Source: Chloroflexus aggregans DSM 9485
GTDB lineage: Bacteria; Chloroflexota; Chloroflexia; Chloroflexales; Chloroflexaceae
NCBI RefSeq assembly: GCF_000021945.1
Contig: NC_011831.1
Coordinates: 4,477,353-4,541,352, forward strand
Reading direction: 5' to 3'
DNA: 64,000 nucleotides
The position numbers were made by a program, and so were the translations under genes. Shown here in pieces: positions 43,570 through 53,146 of the stretch; position 1 is the stretch's first letter; the number at the start of each line of letters is the position of its first letter. The notes beneath the pieces were generated by a model that saw only the letters and a list, made by a program, of their open reading frames with translations, was not told where the DNA came from and did no database searches.

Positions 43570-45705
43570 TTAAAACTCCCACCACACCCAGTGATACGAA
43601 ACGACCGGTAGTGGTCGTGATGGCATTCCGGTACCCGGTTTGGGCAGTTTGTCGTTTACGGGATTGACCGTTGAGCTGCGGGCATAGATGTAAGCCGGCT
43701 TGCCGGCATGCATATCAAACGCCGTCTTGACCCACGCCTGGGCGATGGTAAGCTGTGCCCATGGAAAATCGATGCCGAGGAATGAAGGCATTTTCATATT
43801 CGCCGCCAGATTGCCGCCAAAAGCGACGTCAGCCATATTGCTGTTGAAACCAAGCAGCATGTGCGCTCCTTGGAAGGCATTGAACCATTCGCGGATCGGT
43901 TCGTTGCCCGGTGCATAGCCTTGTACGCGCAGCGTTTGGCACGACGCGAACCCGACCCAGCGCAGATTTTGGTAACGGGCGTTGGCGCCACTGAACCAGG
44001 TGCTATCGTTGTTTGAGGCCATTGAGATGCCACCCGGACCGCCGTGCCCGGCGTAGTACACGAATGCGGCCCGATCAACTCCTAACGTACTATCGATCCC
44101 ACCCAAACTGACATCACGCCAATCACGTTCCCAAGCATTTGCATTCGTCCAATAGAAGCGTTGGGTATAGCCGTACCCTAACATCCCGCTGCGGAAGCCG
44201 GTCACATCGGGAATAACTCCCGGCAAGTCAGCTCCGTCCGGCCCGTAGGGTTGGTAGTCCCAGTTGCCTTCAGCGCCGAACGAGTAGGTGCCGGATTGGG
44301 CTAGCTCAGCCGTCGGCAGTGCGGCAGTGCTGCCGCCGCTGCGGATGATCGTAGGCACGTAGACAAAGCGGTAATCAGGTGTGACGCTGACGCTGGCCTC
44401 GCGCTGCGCGCCGTTGGCATCGGTCACACGCAAGATGATCGTCACCGCATCTGGTGTTGTTTCGCGCAGTGCAGCCGGCAAGGTTGTTGAACGGCTAACT
44501 GAACCGGGGGCATTCAGCGTGGCCGGGTCGCTTAGTGGTGTTTCGTCGCCAAGGAGCCATTGGTAAGTGTAGGGCGCGGTACCGTTGGCGATCGCGCCGG
44601 TGAGCGTGATTGTACCGTTAATTGGGAAGGAGCTACCGTTGGCCGGCGCGGTAATGGTGACAGTTGGGCTCAAACTACCCGCTCCGCCTGTCATCAGCGG
44701 CGTTGAGAACGAGCGCAGCACGATCACATCACCGTTGGCCAGCGTCACCGTGATGTCTTCAAACATCGCTTCCGGTTCAAGGAAGGTCTGCTCAAACGAA
44801 GCATCATCGACCATATACGTCAGTACCGGTTCAGGTACATTGATGTTCGTTGCATCTGGATAGCCGGCGCGCACCAGTGCCTCAACCTCACTGCGCACGT
44901 CGCTCAAATTGCGCACCGGTACGGTACCGCGAAACTCCAGTGTGCGCCCAAAGAAAGGCATAGCTATCCCGGCGAGACCGGGGACGCTACTGTCGAGCGA
45001 GTCGCTATTGCTTTGGGCAAGACCGACATCGGTAGTCGTGAACAGGAGAGAGATGTGACCACCGGCACCACCGATAGGAATAAACTGTTGATTGTTTATA
45101 AAACCAAACGGCACTTCCACTACCACACCGACGATTGTCTCGGTGACTTGACCTAAGCTGGCACCGTTGACTGTGGCTTGTGCGGCGCGAATGAGCGTTG
45201 TACGCCCGAAGTCTCTGGTTGCGTTGCAGTTTTCCGGTGTGGACGGTAATCGCGCCGGGTAGTTGCTCTGACCATTACCGACAAGCGTACCATCGCGGCT
45301 GACGAAATTGTTGTTAACGAGGAATTGGCAAGCTAATCGCTTCGCCACCTCTGTATCAATTGCCCCTGCCGGTGTTTCGCGTCCTAGGCCATCAATATCG
45401 TAAGCAAAGAAACCGCCCGATGCCTCGTACTGGGTGAGCACCGTGCGGTTTTGTTCGTTCAGGCGAAAGAATCGATTCTTCCCACGAAACTCATCTTGAC
45501 CAGACGGAGCGGCTCGACCGATACCTTCTAGCACTCCACCCAACTGCTGCGTTGTGTCGTTGCTAGTTGTGATTTTGGTGAGGCGAAAGATCGGCAACTG
45601 GAACTGTGATTGTGCTGGAGCAGGTGTTGCCGGCCAGAGCGCAATAATGAGCAATGTGATGACCAACAATCCCACCCACGGTTGCATCCGAACGCCAGGT
45701 TTCAT
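43570..45705 (-). CDS. Secreted DUF6345-type protein with a caspase/gingipain-like His/Cys pair
   Basis: The 711-aa product has an N-terminal signal segment (WVGLLVITLLIIALWPATPAPAQ), a long N-terminal region, and an Ig/PKD-like beta domain near 370-460 (TVTITAPANGSSFPINGTIT, TYQWLLGDETPLS). The C-terminal domain resembles DUF6345. That domain has FVYYAGHGGPGG with His554 and WVGFASCQTL with Cys589, the spacing and context of clan CD peptidases. It may be an exported protease. ACAAAGGAGGAGAGA before the ATG at 45705 decides the start. It is unrelated in sequence to the CHAT protein at 10.5-16.3 kb. Confidence 0.75.
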   Translation of the reverse strand: MKPGVRMQPWVGLLVITLLIIALWPATPAPAQSQFQLPIFRLTKITTSNDTTQQLGGVLEGIGRAAPSGQDEFRGKNRFFRLNEQNRTVLTQYEASGGFFAYDIDGLGRETPAGAIDTEVAKRLACQFLVNNNFVSRDGTLVGNGQSNYPARLPSTPENCNATRDFGRTTLIRAAQATVNGASLGQVTETIVGVVVEVPFGFINNQQFIPIGGAGGHISLLFTTTDVGLAQSNSDSLDSSVPGLAGIAMPFFGRTLEFRGTVPVRNLSDVRSEVEALVRAGYPDATNINVPEPVLTYMVDDASFEQTFLEPEAMFEDITVTLANGDVIVLRSFSTPLMTGGAGSLSPTVTITAPANGSSFPINGTITLTGAIANGTAPYTYQWLLGDETPLSDPATLNAPGSVSRSTTLPAALRETTPDAVTIILRVTDANGAQREASVSVTPDYRFVYVPTIIRSGGSTAALPTAELAQSGTYSFGAEGNWDYQPYGPDGADLPGVIPDVTGFRSGMLGYGYTQRFYWTNANAWERDWRDVSLGGIDSTLGVDRAAFVYYAGHGGPGGISMASNNDSTWFSGANARYQNLRWVGFASCQTLRVQGYAPGNEPIREWFNAFQGAHMLLGFNSNMADVAFGGNLAANMKMPSFLGIDFPWAQLTIAQAWVKTAFDMHAGKPAYIYARSSTVNPVNDKLPKPGTGMPSRPLPVVSYHWVWWEF

Positions 45706-45920
45706 TCTCTCCTCCTTTGTAAACGAAGGCACCCTACCTGAACTGCACCGGGGGGGGTTAGAGAGAAGAGTGAGGTTTCAGGTTGGTATCATCTTAAACG
45801 TAGATCCTAACAGAATTGATCACCCATTGGTACTACCTTTATGCGCAGATTGTGCGCAGAATGTCGCTCATTTGGTATAATTCCAACGATACATCCACCC
45901 TTTGCACTGCTTGTGCAACA

Positions 45921-45938
45921 AATCACAACATTGTGATT
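45921..45938 (+). promoter_or_regulatory. Palindromic operator candidate in the acnA promoter
   Basis: AATCACAA-CA-TTGTGATT is a perfect 8-bp inverted repeat. It lies across the expected -35 position of the TATAAT at 45947-45952, and a further half-site (ATCACAACAT) sits just downstream of that -10. A regulator could therefore act directly on the promoter. Confidence 0.55.
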
Positions 45939-45946
45939 ATTCGTGC

Positions 45947-45952
45947 TATAAT
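45947..45952 (+). promoter_or_regulatory. -10 box of acnA
   Basis: Perfect TATAAT about 60 bases before the acnA ATG. No consensus -35 is present at 17 bases; the palindrome at 45921-45938 occupies that place. A second TATAAT at 45876-45881 may mark an upstream promoter. The rest of 45706-46012 holds no gene; it includes an 8-G run at about 45752. Confidence 0.6.
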
Positions 45953-46012
45953 CGCTCTATCACAACATGGAATGGCCTTCCGTTGCCGGTAATCAACTGA
46001 AGGAGAGAAACG

Positions 46013-48757
46013 ATGGCCAACAGTTTCGGTGCTCGCTCGACCTTGACCGTCGGCGATCGCAGTTATGAGATCTATCGTCTTGACGCTTTGGCGAAGCACG
46101 GCGTCAATCTTACTCGCCTACCCTACTCACTGCGTATTTTGCTCGAGAACCTCCTCCGCCACGAGGATGGGCGTACTGTCACCGCCGATGATATTTTAGC
46201 TTTGGCGCATTGGCAACCGCAGGCCGAACCCGACCGCGAAGTAGCCTTTATGCCGGCGCGCGTGATTTTGCAAGACTTCACCGGCGTGCCGTGTGTAGTC
46301 GATCTGGCGGCGATGCGCGATGCGATGGCTGAGTTGGGAGGTGATCCGCGCCGGATCAACCCGTTGCAGCCCGTCGAGCTGGTCATCGACCACTCGGTGC
46401 AGGTCGATGCCTACGGTTCAGAAGCAGCATTGTTGATCAACAAAGACCTTGAATTCCAGCGCAATGTCGAGCGGTATGCGTTCTTGCGCTGGGGGCAGAC
46501 GGCATTTGACAATTTCAAGGTGGTGCCGCCCGGAAACGGTATTGTCCATCAAGTGAACCTTGAGTATCTGGCCCGCGTGGTCTTTACCGGCGACGAGAAC
46601 CCGCGTGCGAGCGGGCCGGTGCAGGCCTACCCCGATACGCTGGTCGGTACCGACTCGCACACCACGATGATTAACGGGCTTGGTGTGCTTGGTTGGGGTG
46701 TTGGTGGGATTGAAGCTGAGGCAGCCATGCTCGGCCAGCCGCTCTCGATGTTGATCCCGCAGGTAGTTGGCTTTAAGCTGACCGGCCGTTTGCGTGAGGG
46801 GGCGACGGCGACCGATCTGGTGCTCACCGTCACCCAGATGTTGCGGAAGCTGGGAGTGGTCGGTAAGTTTGTTGAGTTCTTTGGTCCCGGCTTGGCCAAT
46901 CTGCCACTGGCCGACCGCGCCACTATCGCCAATATGGCTCCCGAATACGGCGCCACCTGCGGTATCTTCCCGGTTGATGAAGAGACGCTGCGCTATCTGC
47001 GCTTCTCTGGCCGCAGCGAGGAGCGGGTGGCGCTGGTTGAGGCCTACTTCAAGGAGCAGGGTCTCTTCCACGATGAGCATACCCCTGAGGCTGAGTATTC
47101 GACGGTGCTTGAGCTGGATCTCGCCAGTGTTGAGCCAAGTGTTGCCGGCCCCAAACGGCCCGAAGGTCGCGTGCCACTCACCGATGTTAACCGCACCTTC
47201 CATCTTGCCGTGCCGACAATTATCAATCCATCTCAACCCGATACCGCCCTCTCGGCTGCCGATTTTGCCGCTACCGCTGTAGAAGTTCCCGGCACCGGTT
47301 ACAAGCTGCACCACGGTTCAGTCGTGATCGCTGCCATTACCTCCTGCACCAACACGTCGAACCCGTCGGTGATGGTAGCCGCTGGGTTATTGGCGAAGAA
47401 GGCGGTCGAAGCCGGCTTGACCGTTAAGCCGTGGGTGAAGACATCGCTGGCCCCCGGCTCGAAAGTGGTGACGGAATACCTCGCTAACGCCGGCCTGTTG
47501 CCCTACCTCGAAGCGTTGCGTTTCCACGTGGTCGGCTATGGCTGCACGACCTGCATCGGCAACTCTGGCCCGCTGGCGCCGGAGATTAGTCAGACTATTG
47601 AGCAAGCCGGTCTGGTAGCAGTTTCTGTGCTCTCCGGTAACCGTAACTTCGAGGGCCGCGTGCAGCAAGATGTCAAGGCCAATTATCTGATGTCACCGCC
47701 GCTGGTGGTGGCTTATGCCATCGCCGGTCGGATCGATATCGATCTGGATAAAGAGCCATTGGGGATTGGTAAGGATGGTCAGCCGGTCTATCTGCGCGAC
47801 ATTTGGCCATCGCAGGCTGAGGTGCAGCAGACAATTGAGACGGCGATTCAATCCGAGATGTATCGCCGCTCGTATGCCAGCATCTTTGTGGGTGACGAGC
47901 GCTGGGAGAATATTCCGGTACCGGCCGGCGACCGCTTTGCGTGGGATCCCAACAGCACCTACGTTCGCCGTCCGCCCTACTTCGACCAGATGAGTCCGAC
48001 GCCGCCTGAGCGGGTGGCCGAGATTCACGGCGCGCGGGTGCTGGCATTCCTGGGTGATAGCATTACAACCGACCATATCAGCCCCGCCGGGAGCATTAAG
48101 GTCAATTCGCCCGCCGGTAAGTATCTGATCGAACACGGCGTAGCCCCGGCTGATTTCAACAGCTACGGCGCGCGCCGCGGCAATCACGAGGTGATGGTAC
48201 GCGGTACCTTCGCTAATATTCGCCTGCGCAACAAGTTGGTGCCGGGCACCGAGGGTGGTTTTACCACCTATCTGCCCACCGGCGAGGTGATGACGATCTA
48301 CGATGCGGCGATGCGCTATCAGGCTGATGGTACGCCGCTGATCGTGATTGCCGGTAAGGAGTACGGTAACGGCTCGTCACGCGACTGGGCGGCGAAAGGG
48401 CCGTATTTACAGGGGGTCAAGGCGGTCATTGCCGAGAGTTTCGAGCGCATCCACCGCTCGAATCTGGTCGGGATGGGAATTGTTCCACTCCAGTTTATGC
48501 CCGGTGAGAGTGCAGCGAGCCTTGGCTTGACCGGTCACGAAATCTATGATGTGATTGGTCTGGCTGACGCAGTTGCGAATGGCTTTGCTCATGGTCGCAC
48601 GCTCACTGTGCGGGCTACCGCCGCCGATGGAACGGTGCGAGAGTTCCAGACTCGTGTCCGCATTGATACCCCGCAAGAGGTTGAGTACTACCGCCACGGC
48701 GGTATCTTGCAGTACGTGCTGCGCCAGTTGCTGGCTGAGGAAGGGCATAGCGCATAG
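46013..48757 (+). CDS. acnA: Aconitate hydratase (AcnA/IRP type)
   Basis: Aconitase isomerises citrate to isocitrate in the TCA cycle using a 4Fe-4S cluster. The 914-aa product has the domain order of the AcnA/IRP branch. Cluster ligands are Cys in [14 protein letters not shown] and the pair in [11 protein letters not shown]. The N-terminus [20 protein letters not shown], the active-site [22 protein letters not shown], and the swivel domain with [14 protein letters not shown] and [14 protein letters not shown] all match. AAGGAGAG lies 7 bases before the ATG. The sucAB genes face it across the repeat array. Confidence 0.96.
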   Translation: MANSFGARSTLTVGDRSYEIYRLDALAKHGVNLTRLPYSLRILLENLLRHEDGRTVTADDILALAHWQPQAEPDREVAFMPARVILQDFTGVPCVVDLAAMRDAMAELGGDPRRINPLQPVELVIDHSVQVDAYGSEAALLINKDLEFQRNVERYAFLRWGQTAFDNFKVVPPGNGIVHQVNLEYLARVVFTGDENPRASGPVQAYPDTLVGTDSHTTMINGLGVLGWGVGGIEAEAAMLGQPLSMLIPQVVGFKLTGRLREGATATDLVLTVTQMLRKLGVVGKFVEFFGPGLANLPLADRATIANMAPEYGATCGIFPVDEETLRYLRFSGRSEERVALVEAYFKEQGLFHDEHTPEAEYSTVLELDLASVEPSVAGPKRPEGRVPLTDVNRTFHLAVPTIINPSQPDTALSAADFAATAVEVPGTGYKLHHGSVVIAAITSCTNTSNPSVMVAAGLLAKKAVEAGLTVKPWVKTSLAPGSKVVTEYLANAGLLPYLEALRFHVVGYGCTTCIGNSGPLAPEISQTIEQAGLVAVSVLSGNRNFEGRVQQDVKANYLMSPPLVVAYAIAGRIDIDLDKEPLGIGKDGQPVYLRDIWPSQAEVQQTIETAIQSEMYRRSYASIFVGDERWENIPVPAGDRFAWDPNSTYVRRPPYFDQMSPTPPERVAEIHGARVLAFLGDSITTDHISPAGSIKVNSPAGKYLIEHGVAPADFNSYGARRGNHEVMVRGTFANIRLRNKLVPGTEGGFTTYLPTGEVMTIYDAAMRYQADGTPLIVIAGKEYGNGSSRDWAAKGPYLQGVKAVIAESFERIHRSNLVGMGIVPLQFMPGESAASLGLTGHEIYDVIGLADAVANGFAHGRTLTVRATAADGTVREFQTRVRIDTPQEVEYYRHGGILQYVLRQLLAEEGHSA

Positions 48758-48913
48758 TTAAGGATGGGAGACGTTTCGGCGTGGGCGTCAGGGAGAAGTA
48801 CCGTGGTGCGATACCCAAGGTACCCCTGGCGCAGCCGTCATGTACCCAGTGGTGGGTCGGTGGTCGGTTTCACCGCGTGGACGTGTATCAGCAGTAAGTA
48901 CACACTTGTCACG

Positions 48914-51385
48914 GTGTGCTTCGCGCGCCACCCGCTCTTTGTCATGTCTCGCTCCGCTCGACATCGTACAATGATGACCACCGGTTCGCATTATGGCGTG
49001 CGGCGTGCGCTAGATGCCAAGATTTCTCGCTCCGCTCGAAATGACACGGGGACGCTCTGCTCGAAATGACACGGGGACGCTCTGCTCGAAATGACACGGG
49101 GACGCCGGTTCGCATTATGGCGTGCGGTGTGCGCCACCCGCTCTTTGTCATGTCTCGCTCCGCTCGACATCGTACAATGATGACCACCGGTTCGCATTAT
49201 GGCGTGCGGCGTGCGCTAGATGCCAAGATTTCTCGCTCTGCTCGAAATGACACGGGGACGCTCTGCTCGAAATGACACGGGGACGCCGGTTCGCATTATG
49301 GCGTGCGGCGTGTGCCACCCCCTCTTTGTCATGTCGAGCGAAGCGAGACATCGTACAATGATGACCACCGGTTCGCATTATGGTGTGCGGCGTGCGCTAG
49401 ATGCCAAGATTTCTCGCTCTGCTCGAAATGACACGGGGACGCCGGTTCGCATTATGGCGTGCGGCGTGCGCCACCCCCTCTTTGTCATGTCGAGCGAAGC
49501 GAGACATCGTACAATGATGACCACCGGTTCGCATTATGGTGTGCGGCGTGCGCTAGATGCCAAGATTTCTCGCTCCGCTCGAAATGACACGGGGACGCTC
49601 TGCTCGAAATGACACGGGGACGCCGGTTCGCATTATGGCGTGCGGTGTGCGCCACCCCCTCTTTGTCATGTCGAGCGAAGCGAGACATCGTACAATGATG
49701 ACCACCGGTTCGTATTATGGCGTGCGGTGTGCGCCACCCCCTCTTTGTCATGTCGAGCGAAGCGAGACATCGTACAATGATGACCACCGGTTCGCATTAT
49801 GGCGTGCGGCGCGCGCCACCCCCTCTTTGTCATGTCGAGCGAAGCGAGACATCGTACAATGATGACCGCCGGTTCGCATTATGGCGTGCGGCGCGCGCTA
49901 GATGCCAAGATTTCTCGCTCCGCTCGAAATGACACGGGGACGCTCTGCTCGAAATGACACGGGGACGCCGGTTCGCATTATGGCGTGCGGCGTGCGCCAC
50001 CCCCTCTTTGTCATGTCGAGCGAAGCGAGACATCGTACAATGATGACCACCGGTTCGCATTATGGCGTGCGGCGTGCGCTAGATGCCAAGATTTCTCGCT
50101 CTGCTCGAAATGACACGGGGACGCTCCGCTCGAAATGACACGGGGACGCTCTGCTCGAAATGACACGGGGACGCTCTGCTCGAAATGACACGGGGACGCC
50201 GGTTCGCATTATGGCGTGCGGCGTGCGCCACCCCCTCTTTGTCATGTCGAGCGAAGCGAGACATCGTACAATGATGACCACCGGTTCGTATTATGGCGTG
50301 CGGCGCGCGCCACCCCCTCTTTGTCATGTCGAGCGAAGCGAGACATCGTACAATGATGACCACCGGTTCGCATTATGGCGTGCGGCGTGCGCTAGATGCC
50401 AAGATTTCTCGCTCCGCTCGAAATGACACGGGGACGCTCCGCTCGAAATGACACGGGGACGCTCTGCTCGAAATGACACGGGGACGCTCTGCTCGAAATG
50501 ACACGGGGACGCCGGTTCGCATTATGGCGTGCGGCGTGCGCCACCCCCTCTTTGTCATGTCGAGCGAAGCGAGACATCGTACAATGATGACCACCGGTTC
50601 GCATTATGGCGTGCGGCGTGCGCCACCCCCTCTTTGTCATGTCGAGCGAAGCGAGACATCGTACAATGATGACCACCGGTTCGCATTATGGCGTGCGGCG
50701 TGCGCTAGATGCCAAGATTTCTCGCTCCGCTCGAAATGACACGGGGACGCTCCGCTCGAAATGACACGGGGACGCTCTGCTCGAAATGACACGGGGACGC
50801 TCTGCTCGAAATGACACGGGGACGCCGGTTCGCATTATGGCGTGCGGCGTGCGCCACCCCCTCTTTGTCATGTCGAGCGAAGCGAGACATCGTACAATGA
50901 TGACCACCGGTTCGCATTATAGCGTGCGGCGCGCGCTGGATGCCAAGATTTCTCGCTCTGCTCGAAATGACACGGGGACGCTCTGCTCGAAATGACACGG
51001 GGACGCTCTGCTCGAAATGACACGGGGACGCCGGTTCGCATTATGGTGTGCGGCGTGCGCCACCCCCTCTTTGTCATGTCGAGCGAAGCGAGACATCGTA
51101 CAATGATGACCACCGGTTCGCATTATGGCGTGCGGCGTGCGCTAGATGCCAAGATTTCTCGCTCTGCTCGAAATGACACGGGGACGCTCTGCTCGAAATG
51201 ACACGGGGACGCTCTGCTCGAAATGACACGGGGACGCCGGTTCGCATTATGGCGTGCGGTGTGCGCCACCCCCTCTTTGTCATGTCGAGCGAAGCGAGAC
51301 ATCGTACAATGATGACCACCGGTTCGCATTATGGCGTGCGGCGTGCGCCACCCCCTCTTTGTCATGTCGAGCGAAGCGAGACATC
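48914..51385. repeat. Tandem array of short palindromic repeats (higher-order array)
   Basis: About 2.5 kb is built from three elements. A is a 25-bp unit CGCTCTGCTCGAAATGACAC plus GGGGA, in runs of one to four (about 28 copies). B is a ~85-bp unit ending in GTCATGTCGAGCGAAGCGAG plus ACATC (about 16 copies). C is a unit carrying GCTAGATGCCAAGATTTC. Their order repeats with periods of 313 bp (near 50160, 50473, 50786) and 206 bp (50786, 50992, 51198). The hairpin motif is related to the GTCATTTCGAGC-type palindrome seen in many bacterial genomes. Short open frames inside it are artefacts. The flank 48758-48913 holds no gene. Confidence 0.9.
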
Positions 51386-51426
51386 TTTCGATGACTTGCC
51401 GCGTAGTCGTGTGACCATTGCCCAGC

Positions 51427-51537
51427 GTTCCAACTTCCCAACACCATAGGGGCACAGGCTATGGAGTACCACGGGATCGCCGTTGACCGCGCAAAGCTTG
51501 AGTTCCAACTTCCCAACACCATAGGGGCACAGGCTAT
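51427..51537. repeat. Two 36-bp direct repeats
   Basis: The block starting GTTCCAACTTCCCAACACCA and ending GGGGCACAGGCTAT occurs identically at 51427-51462 and 51502-51537, just after the tandem array and before the sucB stop. The flanking DNA shows no gene. Confidence 0.8.
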
Positions 51538-51631
51538 ACCCCTACGGTGTCGTTGTCACTACTGACTCGTCGTGGCTTCCACCCAACTGCTGCCAATCAC
51601 AAAGACCGTACCTCGCGTGGAATAGCAGCAC

Positions 51632-53041
51632 TCAGCCCTCTAGCAGCAACGCTTCCGGATCCTCAATCAACTCCTTCACCTTGACGAGGAAGCGCACGGC
51701 GGTGCTCCCATCGATCAGGCGATGGTCGTAACTGAGGGCAACGTACATCATCGGGCGAATAACGATTTGCCCATTAACCACGACCGGTCGCTCCTCGATC
51801 TTGTGCATGCCGAGGATCCCGACTTGCGGCGCATTGAGGATTGGCGTACTCATCAACGAGCCGTAGACGCCGCCGTTCGTGATCGTGAACGTACCACCCT
51901 GCAACTCGGCAAGGCTCAGCGTGCCCTCGCGCGCTTTCTTCGCCAATTGTGCGATCTCTCGCTCGATCTGCGCGAAGGTCTTGCGGTCGGCGTCGCGCAC
52001 CACCGGCACGACTAACCCCTCATCAACCCCAACCGCAATGCCGATGTCGTAGTAGTACTTGATCACAACCTCTTCGCCCTGAATCTCGGCGTTGACCATC
52101 GGGAAGGCTTTGAGCGCACCGACAACAGCCTTGGTGAAGAACGACATATAGCCAAGGCTAACCCCGTGCCGCTCTTTAAACGAGTCCTTGTGACGAGCAC
52201 GCAGGGCCATCACGGCACTCATATCCACCTCGTTAAAGGTGGTCAGCATCGCCGCGGTATGCTGCGCCTCAACCAAACGGCGGGCGATGGTCAAGCGCCG
52301 ACGGCTCAGACGTTGCCGCTCTTCACGTCGGTCGCCATTGGTTGTCATCACCGGTGTGGCAGGCGGGGGTGTAGGCCGTGGTGGGGTAGCCGGAGCCGGT
52401 GGCGGGGTGGTCGGAGCCGGCGGCGGCGTTGGCCGCGGTGGCGCTGTCTCGATCACCGCCGGGGTCGGATGGCTAACCTTCATCCGCGAATCGTCAGCTT
52501 TGGCGACGGCCTCACTTGGTCCCGTACCTGAAACGAGTCGCATAATGTCTTCTTTTGTTACCCGTCCGCCGGGGCCGGTTCCCTGCACGGTGCGCAAATC
52601 AATGGCATGTTCGGCAGCCATCCGCTGCGCTACCGGTGTCGCCAAGACTTCATCGGTGGCCGGCGCCGCTGCCGGTGTTGGGGCCGGGGTGGCCGGCGCC
52701 GCTGCCGGTGTTGGGGCCGGGGTGGCCGGCGCCGCTGCCGGTGTTGGGGCAGAGGTGGCTGGCGCCGCTGCCGGTGTTGGGGCCGGGGACGGCTTAGGTA
52801 GGGCACCGGCCTCAATCGTACCAAGCAGATCGCCAATCGCGACCGTAGTTCCTTCGGGGCTGGCAATACTCACCAACACCCCGCTCTGATCGGCGGCTAC
52901 CTCAAGGTTCACCTTGTCGGTCTCTAATTCAACGACCGGTTCGCCGATTGCAACCGCTTCGCCTTCACGCTTCAACCAGCGTGCGACCGTCGCCTCGACA
53001 ATCGATTCACCGAGTGACGGCACTCGAATTTCATATGCCAT
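51632..53041 (-). CDS. sucB: 2-oxoglutarate dehydrogenase E2 (dihydrolipoyl succinyltransferase)
   Basis: E2 transfers the succinyl group to CoA within the 2-oxoglutarate dehydrogenase complex. The 469-aa product has a lipoyl domain at residues 1-78, with the lipoyl Lys in [11 protein letters not shown], and an Ala/Pro linker with four copies of [10 protein letters not shown]. The E1/E3-binding domain is [22 protein letters not shown]...GRVTKEDI. A second Pro-rich linker follows, then the acyltransferase core with [19 protein letters not shown] and the catalytic [16 protein letters not shown]1 (sucA) lies 105 bases upstream on the same strand. The linker repeats are of the kind that often vary in copy number. 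Confidence 0.94.
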   Translation of the reverse strand: MAYEIRVPSLGESIVEATVARWLKREGEAVAIGEPVVELETDKVNLEVAADQSGVLVSIASPEGTTVAIGDLLGTIEAGALPKPSPAPTPAAAPATSAPTPAAAPATPAPTPAAAPATPAPTPAAAPATDEVLATPVAQRMAAEHAIDLRTVQGTGPGGRVTKEDIMRLVSGTGPSEAVAKADDSRMKVSHPTPAVIETAPPRPTPPPAPTTPPPAPATPPRPTPPPATPVMTTNGDRREERQRLSRRRLTIARRLVEAQHTAAMLTTFNEVDMSAVMALRARHKDSFKERHGVSLGYMSFFTKAVVGALKAFPMVNAEIQGEEVVIKYYYDIGIAVGVDEGLVVPVVRDADRKTFAQIEREIAQLAKKAREGTLSLAELQGGTFTITNGGVYGSLMSTPILNAPQVGILGMHKIEERPVVVNGQIVIRPMMYVALSYDHRLIDGSTAVRFLVKVKELIEDPEALLLEG

Positions 53042-53146
53042 GCCGCAACCTACCTTGTGTACAGATCAAACGAGCACAACGTTTCTTATACTCCTACGTT
53101 GAACCAACGAAGCAGAAAACTACGCTCTGCACTACGTTCCGTCAGA

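Noticed and set aside
46418-47314. 298-aa minus-strand frame opposite acnA
   Set aside because: It lies wholly inside an unmistakable aconitase gene; long antisense frames are expected in GC-rich coding DNA.
48914-51385. CRISPR array
   Set aside because: Everything between the repeated motifs is itself repeated, so there are no unique spacers. The motif is a hairpin family and no cas genes are near.
48942-51522. Many 60-130-aa frames on both strands of the repeat array
   Set aside because: They are near-identical copies created by the tandem repeats, contain only translated repeat sequence and lack ribosome sites.
52239-52889. 216-aa plus-strand frame opposite sucB
   Set aside because: It mirrors the Ala/Pro linker repeats of SucB and has no independent support.
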